From: AWTP1-18 sp036504515
Lineage (GTDB): Bacteria; Pseudomonadota; Gammaproteobacteria; Burkholderiales; Rhodocyclaceae
Reading direction: 5' to 3'
DNA length: 64,000 nt
Assembly: GCA_036504515.1 (NCBI GenBank)
Contig: DASXVA010000001.1
Span: 620,001-684,000 of the forward strand
Shown here piece by piece: positions 41,276 through 48,711 of the stretch. Position numbers and translations under genes: made by a program. The notes under the pieces are model-generated. The model saw only the letters and a list, made by a program, of their open reading frames with translations. It had not been told where the DNA came from and did no database searches. Position 1 is the first letter of the stretch. Each line of letters opens with the position of its first letter.

Positions 41276-44086
41276 ATGGACGCTATAACTAAAGCACAGC
41301 GTCCCCTCGTGTCCCAGCATCGATTTTCCTGGCCCGGTTTATTGGCCTTGACCCTGTCGGCAGGGTTGACCGGCATCCTCTTTCTGAATGCGCTAGAAGC
41401 CGAGCGGGCCAATACACGTCTCGATTTCGAGCAGGCCGCCACGATTCGGGTCAATGCCCTGCGTACCGAGATGCAGGGGGTGGTCGAGGTATTGCGCCTG
41501 GTTTCCCATCATCTGGAATTGACCCAGGGCGGAAGTCTGAAAGGCTTCCAGCATTACACCAGCAGCATGCTTGATCAGCATCCTTACCTGCAGGCGGTTG
41601 GCTATAACCCCCGGGTTCTGCTATCGGAACGCCAGTCCTTTGAAAAGAAGGCCAGGGAAGTATTGCCGGGTTATGTCATTACCGAGGCGACCCAGCCCGG
41701 CGCCTTCAGGCCGGCGGATGCGCGGCCCGAGTATTTCCCTTTCCTCTACGCCGAACCCATGGTGAACAACGGCCCTGCCATCGGCTACGACGTTGCTACC
41801 GAAACCCGGCAAGACCCGCGCTTGCCGAGACGCAAAGCCATGGCGGCAGCCCTGGCTGACAACGATGTTGCTGTCTCGGCTCCGGTATCCCTGGTACTGA
41901 AAAAGGCTTCGGGCAAGACCGGCATCATTGTTTTTTCTCCTTTGTATCGGGATGGCGTCCGCGACAAGGAAAAACTGTTCGGTTTTGCAACTTTGGTGAT
42001 CCGTGTCGGGGATGCCTTGCTCTGGTCACAGCGCATGGGAACAGCACGGGGGTGGAAGGATGTGACCCTCTTTCTGGAAGATGTCACCGATCCGGAACCT
42101 AGTCTGATGTATGGCGAGTTGCCGGAGCGCCTGCCGGCCCTGACTCATGAGGAAACCATTGAGGTCCCCGGTCAGCGCACCTGGCGCGTGGTTGCACTGC
42201 CAGCGGGTTCTGGTTTCAGCCTGGCCCCCGGTATCGGTGCCCTGACCTTGCTTGCGGCCGGTACCACCCTGAGTCTTTTGCTCGGCCTGCTGGTCCATGT
42301 ACTGGCGGGCAAGACCGACGCCATTCGGCAGCAGGTACGGGAACAAACCGCCGACCTTGCTCGTACTAACGAGCTGTTAACGAAGTCCGAAAGCCGCCTG
42401 CGGCAATCCACTGCCCTGCAGAAGTCGGTACTGGCCTATGCCGGTTACGCCATCATCGCCACCGACAACGACGGCATCATCCAGGTCTTCAATCCGGCGG
42501 CGGAACGTATTCTTGGCTATACCTCCAGCGATGTCGTCAACAAAGCCCGGCCTTCCCTGTTCCACGAACCGGGACAGTGCATGGATGAGGATGGCGACCG
42601 TTTCCGGGCCATCGTTTCTCCCCTGGAACAACTGTCGCCGGGCACGCCCTACGACCGGGAACTGACCTACTGGACCAAGACCGGCAAGGTCATTCCCATC
42701 ATGTTGTCCTTGTCCATCATGCTCGACGACCAGGGCCAGCGGGTGGGTTACATGGGCATTGCCCATGACATCTCCTCCCAGAAGGCAGCTGAAGCGCGCA
42801 TCACTCGCTTGGCCCACTATGACACCCTGACCGATCTGCCCAATCGCTTGCAACTCCGCAAGGAACTGCGCCGAGCGGTTTCGGCGGCCAATCGCGCCGG
42901 CCAGCAACTGGGGGTGATGTTCGTTGATTTGGATCGATTCAAGAACATCAACGATTCCCTCGGCCACTTCGTCGGTGATGTATTGCTGCAGACCATGGCC
43001 AACCGCTTGCAGTCCTGCGTGCGGGACGGAGATATTGTGGCCCGCATGGGCGGCGACGAGTTTGTCATCCTCCTTGCCGGACTCGAGCGGCCCGATGTCG
43101 CGGCCGATGTGGCGGATCGGATACTGACCCAGATCAGCGCGCCAGTGACGATTGAAGAGCATGTGTTGATCGTGACGCCGAGTATCGGCATCGCGCTTTA
43201 TCCCGATGACGGCAAGGACGGCGACACTCTGATCCAGAACGCCGACACTGCCATGTACAGCGCCAAGGAACAGGGCCGCAACGGTTACCGTTTCTTCACC
43301 CGCAACATGAACGAACGGGTCTCCGCCCGACTGACCATGGAAAGCCGGATACGGCAGGCCTTGAGGGAAGACCAGTTCCTGCTGCACTACCAGCCCCAGT
43401 TCGATGCCGTTTCCGGTCGTTTGATCGGTGCCGAAGCCTTGGTGCGGATGCAGGGTGACGATGGACTGATACCCCCGGGTAGCTTTATCCCCGTGGCGGA
43501 AGACAGCGGTTTGATCCTGCCCTTGGGGGACTGGGTCCTGGCCGAAGCTGCCCAGCGCAACCGGGCCTGGGTCAATGCCGGTTTGCCGGCCGTGCCGATC
43601 GCCGTGAATGTTTCCGCTCGCCAGTTCGAGCAACCGGATTTCTACGAGAAGGTTCAGGCCACCCTGGCCCGGACCGGTCTGGACTCCCGCTGGCTGGAAA
43701 TTGAGCTGACGGAGAGCACCATCATGCAATCCGTGGACAAGACCCTGGACGTGCTACAGGCCCTTAAGGCCCAGGGCCTGCGGATTTCTATCGACGACTT
43801 CGGCACCGGGTTTTCCAGCCTTGCCTATTTGCGGCGCTTCCCCATTGATCGCTTGAAGGTAGACCAGTCTTTTGTGCGGGATCTCGAACTGGAAAACGAA
43901 GACAGTTCCATCGTCCAAGCCATCATCAGCCTTGCCCACCAACTGAAGCTGGAAGTGATCGCCGAAGGGGTCGAAACCCAGCGACAGGCAGACATGTTGC
44001 GGGCCTGGGGCTGCAATGCCTTCCAGGGCTACCTGCTCGGGCGGCCCATGGCCGAGGCCAGTTTCGAGGCTCTGCTGAAAAACTGA
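41276..44086 (+). CDS. CHASE-PAS-GGDEF-EAL cyclic-di-GMP protein
   Basis: 936 residues. TM1 is at about 22-40. A periplasmic CHASE sensor (about 70-260) and TM2 (about 315-345) follow, then a short coiled coil. A PAS domain (about 375-500), GGDEF (about 515-670, intact MGGDEFVILLAG) and EAL (about 690-930, intact GAEALVRM and DDFGTGFSSL) complete it. Both cyclase and phosphodiesterase motifs are intact, so net activity cannot be told. The signal is unknown. It is divergent from ftsE. Confidence 0.94.
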   Translation: MDAITKAQRPLVSQHRFSWPGLLALTLSAGLTGILFLNALEAERANTRLDFEQAATIRVNALRTEMQGVVEVLRLVSHHLELTQGGSLKGFQHYTSSMLDQHPYLQAVGYNPRVLLSERQSFEKKAREVLPGYVITEATQPGAFRPADARPEYFPFLYAEPMVNNGPAIGYDVATETRQDPRLPRRKAMAAALADNDVAVSAPVSLVLKKASGKTGIIVFSPLYRDGVRDKEKLFGFATLVIRVGDALLWSQRMGTARGWKDVTLFLEDVTDPEPSLMYGELPERLPALTHEETIEVPGQRTWRVVALPAGSGFSLAPGIGALTLLAAGTTLSLLLGLLVHVLAGKTDAIRQQVREQTADLARTNELLTKSESRLRQSTALQKSVLAYAGYAIIATDNDGIIQVFNPAAERILGYTSSDVVNKARPSLFHEPGQCMDEDGDRFRAIVSPLEQLSPGTPYDRELTYWTKTGKVIPIMLSLSIMLDDQGQRVGYMGIAHDISSQKAAEARITRLAHYDTLTDLPNRLQLRKELRRAVSAANRAGQQLGVMFVDLDRFKNINDSLGHFVGDVLLQTMANRLQSCVRDGDIVARMGGDEFVILLAGLERPDVAADVADRILTQISAPVTIEEHVLIVTPSIGIALYPDDGKDGDTLIQNADTAMYSAKEQGRNGYRFFTRNMNERVSARLTMESRIRQALREDQFLLHYQPQFDAVSGRLIGAEALVRMQGDDGLIPPGSFIPVAEDSGLILPLGDWVLAEAAQRNRAWVNAGLPAVPIAVNVSARQFEQPDFYEKVQATLARTGLDSRWLEIELTESTIMQSVDKTLDVLQALKAQGLRISIDDFGTGFSSLAYLRRFPIDRLKVDQSFVRDLELENEDSSIVQAIISLAHQLKLEVIAEGVETQRQADMLRAWGCNAFQGYLLGRPMAEASFEALLKN

Positions 44087-44092
44087 GGCGGT

Positions 44093-44806
44093 TCAGACCT
44101 TGATGCGGAAGGGGCTGAAGTTGGTATGACGGTCATACCAGTCTTCCCGTTCGTGGCGCTTGAGGAAGTTCACCACCTTGTAGGTCACCGGCGTCATCAC
44201 CACTTCCCAACTGGTTTTCAGCAGGTATTGGGCTAGGGCAACCTTCAGCACCTGTTCGTCGGGCCAGAGGCCGTAGAAAGCAATCACATAGAACAGGCCG
44301 GAATCCACCGCTTCGCCGATCAGCGTGGAGCCGATGGTGCGACTCCACAGCCACTTCCCCTGGGTCGCAATCTTCATTTTCGCCAGCACATAGCTGTTGG
44401 CAAACGTACCGCAGAAAAAGGCGATCATGGAACCGGCCACGATTCGTGGCGTGTTGCCAAAGACTGCTACCAGATGATCTTGGTAAGCCCGGTTGAAGTC
44501 ATCGGCTGCTGCCGGCAGGGCCAGGACTACGGCGGACATGAAGCTGGCAAAGGCCAGGGCGGCAAAGCCTGCCCAGACCACCCGCCGGTCACGGCCGTAA
44601 CCGTAGACCTCGGTGAGGATGTCGCCAAAGATGTAGGAAATGGGAAAGAACAGGACGCCGCCGCTGAAAATGACGGTACCGATCAGGGGCAAATCCACCT
44701 GGGCGGCCTTGGCCGCCCCGATCAGGTTGGAGCAGAGCAGCACACAGACAAAGGCTGCCATGATGAAGTCGTAGTAACGGTATTGACGTTGTTGGGGGGT
44801 ATTCAT
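44093..44806 (-). CDS. yhhQ: Queuosine precursor transporter (YhhQ/VUT family)
   Basis: 237 residues, six to seven membrane helices. It has the family motifs FPISYIFGDILTEVYGYGRDRR and IGSTLIGEAVDSGLFYVIAF (each given in part). It imports preQ0/preQ1 for queuosine tRNA modification. The start MNTPQQRQ has a strong CAGGAGG site, preferred to an in-frame Met eight codons upstream. I see no preQ1 riboswitch in the short leader. Confidence 0.92.
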   Translation of the reverse strand: MNTPQQRQYRYYDFIMAAFVCVLLCSNLIGAAKAAQVDLPLIGTVIFSGGVLFFPISYIFGDILTEVYGYGRDRRVVWAGFAALAFASFMSAVVLALPAAADDFNRAYQDHLVAVFGNTPRIVAGSMIAFFCGTFANSYVLAKMKIATQGKWLWSRTIGSTLIGEAVDSGLFYVIAFYGLWPDEQVLKVALAQYLLKTSWEVVMTPVTYKVVNFLKRHEREDWYDRHTNFSPFRIKV

Positions 44807-44842
44807 GGTCGCCTCCTGGCGATTTCTCATGGGCCTATTGTA

Positions 44843-44871
44843 TTGACAAGCCGCTGCCTATCTCATCAAAT
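44843..44871 (+). promoter_or_regulatory. Possible sigma-70 promoter of the envelope cluster
   Basis: TTGACA (44843-44848), 17-base spacer, TCAAAT (44866-44871), 47 bp before the COG3014 lipoprotein start. The -35 is consensus and the -10 matches at four of six positions. Confidence 0.5.
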
Positions 44872-44917
44872 CCCCCTGTTGCCATCGGCATCAATAAAAA
44901 ACTCAGGGAGCCTAAAA

Positions 44918-46450
44918 ATGCAATTTCCTTCACTTCGTCAGCGGACGCGCTTGTCGCTGGCCATCATGGGCTGTTCGGCCCTGCTGTCCGGCTGTGTCAC
45001 CGGGGGCTATCACCAGCAGGTGTCCTCCACCCTCAATGCGGCCAAATCCGGTGCAGTGGATGTTGCCCTGAGCGATCTTGAACAAAACAATCCCGACAAG
45101 GAAAAAGACCTGCTCTATTTCCTGGAAAAGGGCGAGTTGCTGCGCATGAAGGGCAGCTACCCCGACAGCCGCGATAGCTGGCTCCAGGCCGATGGCAAGG
45201 TGCGGGAGTGGGAAGAATCCGTCAAGATGGATACTTCCAAGGTCGTGGGCAACATCGGTTCCTTCCTGATCAACGACACGACGCGCCGTTACGATGGCCG
45301 CGACTACGAAAAGGTGCTGCTCAGCGTGCGCCTTGCCCTTGATCACTTGGCCCTGGGCGACTGGGATGCAGCCCGGGTCGAAATCAAGAAGATGCACGAG
45401 CGGGAAGCCATCATTGCCGAGTTCCGTAGCAAGGAGCTAGACGAAGCCAAGCAAAAATCCGAAGAGAAGGGTCTCCAGACTACCTCCTTCAAGGAGCTGA
45501 ACGGTTATCCGGTGGAAACCCTGGATGCCCCGGAAGTCCGCGCCCTGAAGAATGCCTACGAATCCGCCATTGCCAATTACCTGGCCGGGTTTGTGTATGA
45601 ATCCCTGGGGGAACCTTCCCTGGCGGCGGCCGGTTATCGCAAGGCCATTGAAATGCGTCCCCACGAAAAGCTGCTGGAAGAAGGCCTCAAGGGTCTGGAC
45701 AAGCGCGCCAGCCAAGCCCGTAACCGCAAGGCCGGGGTGGACACCCTGTTCCTGGTGGAATCAGGCAATGCCCCGGCGATCACTTCCCGTACCCTGCCCA
45801 TTCCCTTGCCCCTGCCTACCAAGAATGGCTATCAAGTGGTGATGACCCCCATCTCCTGGCCGGTGGTGGAAGCCATGGATGCCCCGGTCGTTCCCGGCAG
45901 CATCGGTGTCGATGACAAGTCCCAGCCCCTGGTGATGGTGACCAGCGTGGATCTCATGGCCCGTCGCGCCATGTCTGACGAAATGCCCGGCATCATCATT
46001 CGCTCTTCCATCCGCGCCATCGCCAAGGGCGCTGCGCAGAAGGCCATTCAGGACAATAGTGCCAGCATGGGCCTCGCGGGCTCCTTCCTTTCCCTCGCCG
46101 CCGGTGTCGCCGCAGTGGCATCGGAAAAGGCGGATGAACGGACCTGGCGTACCCTGCCCGGCGTTTATTCCGTGGGCCGTACCGTGCTGACGCCCGGCAA
46201 CCATCGCATCAGCATCAGCACCCCGGTCGGCCAGATCACCCGGGATGTGCAACTCTCCGGCGCCCATGCTGTTGTTGTATTGCGTACCTCGGGAAATGCA
46301 CTTTACGTGACGCAGACCCCCTACGCTGTTGCTGCCAATGGTGCAGAATTAAAGTCTCCCGACTCCTTGATTCCACCCAGTGACAAACCGGCGAAGACCA
46401 AGGGCAAAAAGAAATCGGCTTCGGTAACCAATAAGGAAGGTACCTCATGA
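44918..46450 (+). CDS. COG3014-family outer-membrane lipoprotein
   Basis: 510 residues. A lipoprotein signal with lipobox LLSGC (Cys at about 25) precedes TPR-like helical repeats (about 30-270) and a C-terminal beta domain (about 430-490, GNHRISISTPVGQITRD). No charged residue at +2 forces inner-membrane retention, so outer-membrane sorting is likely. Function is unknown. It heads a cluster with YcfL-like, LpoB-like and CsgG-like genes, and its stop overlaps the next start (ATGA). Confidence 0.85.
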   Translation: MQFPSLRQRTRLSLAIMGCSALLSGCVTGGYHQQVSSTLNAAKSGAVDVALSDLEQNNPDKEKDLLYFLEKGELLRMKGSYPDSRDSWLQADGKVREWEESVKMDTSKVVGNIGSFLINDTTRRYDGRDYEKVLLSVRLALDHLALGDWDAARVEIKKMHEREAIIAEFRSKELDEAKQKSEEKGLQTTSFKELNGYPVETLDAPEVRALKNAYESAIANYLAGFVYESLGEPSLAAAGYRKAIEMRPHEKLLEEGLKGLDKRASQARNRKAGVDTLFLVESGNAPAITSRTLPIPLPLPTKNGYQVVMTPISWPVVEAMDAPVVPGSIGVDDKSQPLVMVTSVDLMARRAMSDEMPGIIIRSSIRAIAKGAAQKAIQDNSASMGLAGSFLSLAAGVAAVASEKADERTWRTLPGVYSVGRTVLTPGNHRISISTPVGQITRDVQLSGAHAVVVLRTSGNALYVTQTPYAVAANGAELKSPDSLIPPSDKPAKTKGKKKSASVTNKEGTS

Positions 46451-46848
46451 AATTCAAATCCCTGATCCTCGCAACGGTCTTGTTGTTTGCCGCGGCAGCC
46501 CCTGTTCCCCTGCTGGCCCAGACCATTACTTCCAAGGTGGAAAACCAGGGGGATTCCCGTTACGTCAAAGTGACCGGTCTCATGGCCAAGGAGCGCAATG
46601 GGTTTCTCGCGGTTCAAATCGAACTGACCAATACCGATAGCTCCCCCCGTCGTGTTTTCTGGCGGATCAAATGGCTGGACGACACCGGTTTTCAGGTCTG
46701 GGATGACGAACCCTGGAAACCCGCTCTGATTCAGGCCAGTGCCCGCCAGAACCTGCAAACCATGGCACCCACGCCCAAGGCCAAGGATTTTTTGATCCAG
46801 TTCAATGCAGAAGAAAACTGGTCGAACATTCCGGGCAGTTCCAACTGA
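46447..46848 (+). CDS. YcfL-like (DUF1425) periplasmic protein
   Basis: 133 residues with a signal peptide (about 1-24, ending LLAQ) and a beta-sandwich DUF1425-type domain (QIELTNTDSSPRRVFWRIKWLDD, given in part; DDEPWKP). In E. coli ycfL is beside lpoB, and here too, so a role in the same envelope system is inferred. It overlaps the COG3014 gene by four bases. Confidence 0.85.
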   Translation: MKFKSLILATVLLFAAAAPVPLLAQTITSKVENQGDSRYVKVTGLMAKERNGFLAVQIELTNTDSSPRRVFWRIKWLDDTGFQVWDDEPWKPALIQASARQNLQTMAPTPKAKDFLIQFNAEENWSNIPGSSN

Positions 46849-46903
46849 TCGCCTTCTTCCATCTTCTATTTACCTGCCTAATTTTTCATCAAGGATGATT
46901 TCC

Positions 46904-47497
46904 ATGCGTACTCTGAAACTTTCCGCCCTGGCCGCTTCCGTGGCTCTGTTGTCCGCCTGTACCGCTACTTCCCCTACTGTTGGTTCCGGCAACGTTACCT
47001 ATGGCGATGCCAAGGCAGTTGAACAGGTCACCAACGATTTCGGCTCCACTGATCTGCAGATGATCGCCGAGTCCATGGCCCGCTCCCTGGCCCAGTCCGT
47101 GGCTGGCTCCCGCACCAAGCCCACGGTGACCATTGCCGAAGTGAAGAACAAGACTTCCGAATACATCGACACCAAGTCCATTACCGACTCCATCCGTGTG
47201 CAAGTGCTGAAGAGCGGCACCATGCGTTTCATGACTGATATCGACGGCATGCAGAACCAGACCGATGAGCTGATCCGCCAGAACCAATCCGGTCTCTACA
47301 AGAAGTCCGCCACCGCCAAGGTGGGCAAGATGGAAGGGGCCAAGTACCGTATCGAAGGCAACATCACCTCTATCGTCAAGCGCAACAGCGATGTCAAGGA
47401 TGTGTATTACAAGTTCAGCCTGATCCTGACCGATATCGAAAACGGTTCCATCGAGTGGGCGGACGAGAAGGAAATCCGCAAGACCTCCAAGCGCTGA
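46904..47497 (+). CDS. lpoB: LpoB-like penicillin-binding protein activator
   Basis: 197 residues. The lipoprotein signal has lipobox LLSAC (Cys at about 18), and the rest is an LpoB/CsgG-type domain (PTVTIAEVKNKTSEYIDTKS). In E. coli LpoB reaches from the outer membrane to activate PBP1b; whether this copy does so is not known. The start MRTLKLS follows an AAGGA site; an in-frame Met three codons earlier lies inside that site. Confidence 0.85.
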   Translation: MRTLKLSALAASVALLSACTATSPTVGSGNVTYGDAKAVEQVTNDFGSTDLQMIAESMARSLAQSVAGSRTKPTVTIAEVKNKTSEYIDTKSITDSIRVQVLKSGTMRFMTDIDGMQNQTDELIRQNQSGLYKKSATAKVGKMEGAKYRIEGNITSIVKRNSDVKDVYYKFSLILTDIENGSIEWADEKEIRKTSKR

Positions 47498-47513
47498 TTA
47501 CGGAGTCGCAGCC

Positions 47514-48359
47514 ATGCTGATCTTCAATATGCGCCGTGCCCTGCGTCGCACTGTCTTGGTGGCGGTTTCCGTCACCGCAGTGATGGCCGCTTCTGCTGCC
47601 CAGGCGGATGGTCCCAAGATTGCGGTAACCGATCTTTCCTATGAAGAGAAAGTGCGGGAGTACTTCCAGAACTACGAGTTCAAGGGTAAGTACGACTCCT
47701 CTTCCTCCGCTCGGGAAAACTATCGGGATTCCGACTATTCCTCTTCCGGCAGTGCTTCTGCCCGGTCCCGGGACAAGGGCGAGGTTTCCATCAGATCTTC
47801 GTCCGGCTTTCAGACCTACATTGATCGCGGCGAACTGCGCAAGTTCACCGCCGATGTGAAGGGTGAGTTGCTGAAGTCCGGTTACCGTTTGGTCCAGGGT
47901 AAGCCCTGGACTCAGCAGAACACCGAGAAGCTGTACGACATCATCAACCGCATCAAGCAGGGCTACTACCCCGGTGCCGATTACGTGTTGTGGGGCTCCA
48001 TCAACAATGTGGAGTTCCGCCGTGACGACAATCCCATCCAGGGTTCCAACGCTTTCTCCCATACGTTGGCGCTGGAATTGGTGGCGGAGTTTTCCCTGAT
48101 CAATACCCGTACCTATGAGATCAAGGCGGCGTTCTCTGCCATGGGTGAGGGCTCCGATACCAAGATGACCAATGCTCCCGGTACCAGCCTGACTTTGAAT
48201 CGCAGCAAGGTCATGCAGGAGGTTTCCCGTTCTCTCGGCGAAGCGGTGGCTCAGGAAGTGGAAGCCCAGTTCAGTGGTGGCGCCAGCAGCAGCCGGCGCG
48301 GTTTCCGCGACAACCGCAACGACCCTGTGGTGGAAGAGAAGACCATCATCTTCAAATAA
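47514..48359 (+). CDS. CsgG/LpoB-related periplasmic protein
   Basis: 281 residues. A signal peptide (about 8-32, ending AQA-DG) is followed by a CsgG-like start (PKIAVTDLSYEEKV). A Ser/Asp/Arg/Tyr-rich low-complexity insert (about 58-95) comes next. A domain with GADYVLWGSINNVEFR (about 156-171) resembles the nucleotide-less CsgG fold, and the C-terminus is basic. It has no lipobox. It is last in the four-gene cluster, before a strong terminator, and probably partners the LpoB-like lipoprotein. Confidence 0.78.
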   Translation: MLIFNMRRALRRTVLVAVSVTAVMAASAAQADGPKIAVTDLSYEEKVREYFQNYEFKGKYDSSSSARENYRDSDYSSSGSASARSRDKGEVSIRSSSGFQTYIDRGELRKFTADVKGELLKSGYRLVQGKPWTQQNTEKLYDIINRIKQGYYPGADYVLWGSINNVEFRRDDNPIQGSNAFSHTLALELVAEFSLINTRTYEIKAAFSAMGEGSDTKMTNAPGTSLTLNRSKVMQEVSRSLGEAVAQEVEAQFSGGASSSRRGFRDNRNDPVVEEKTIIFK

Positions 48360-48377
48360 ATCACCGGTACTCAAAGC

Positions 48378-48419
48378 CAGGGGCTGCTTTTCCGTTTGAG
48401 AAGCAGCCCCTGTTTTTTT
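48378..48419 (+). terminator. Strong intrinsic terminator of the envelope cluster
   Basis: Perfect 12-bp stem CAGGGGCTGCTT/AAGCAGCCCCTG, 11-base loop, followed by seven T. Confidence 0.92.
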
Positions 48420-48426
48420 GCCGGCG

Positions 48427-48479
48427 ATTTTTACATTGAGGACAAACATTTCATGCCAGTTTGTCCTCAATGTAAAAAT
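48427..48479. repeat. Perfect 21-bp inverted repeat with 11-base spacer
   Basis: The arm at 48427-48447 contains TACATTGAGGACAAAC and is matched exactly by 48459-48479. The spacer is ATTTCATGCCA. It is not a classic terminator. It could be paired transposon ends (a deletion remnant or MITE-like element), a recombination site, or an operator. Confidence 0.75.
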
Positions 48480-48711
48480 GGGTAACTTCACGGAAAGCCG
48501 CACCAGTAGTGGCTTTAGCGTCACAAGCTATGCCCGACTTTGGGGATGATGGCGCCGCCGTGGTGCATGAAGTGCGGCAAATTTTTCTGCTGCCGAAATA
48601 GAAGTCTCTATAGAACCAAGGCTTGCAAGGTTTCGCAGTGGTGGCATCGTCGTTGCTCTTAGCCATGAGCATCACACCACTACATAACTATATAGATCGT
48701 GCAGAAACCTT

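Larger units (their letters stand above)
48360..48711. other. Intergenic region with terminator, 53-bp palindrome and no supported gene
   Basis: About 350 bases. After the terminator and the 21-bp inverted repeat, the remaining 230 bases hold a minus-strand open frame (48451-48675) starting MMLMAKSNDD. It reads into the inverted repeat and resembles nothing I know; I do not call it a gene. Confidence 0.55.

Noticed and set aside
48451..48675. Minus-strand 74-codon open frame in the intergenic region (possible transposase fragment)
   Set aside because: No recognisable family, and it reads into the inverted repeat. I cannot support a gene.
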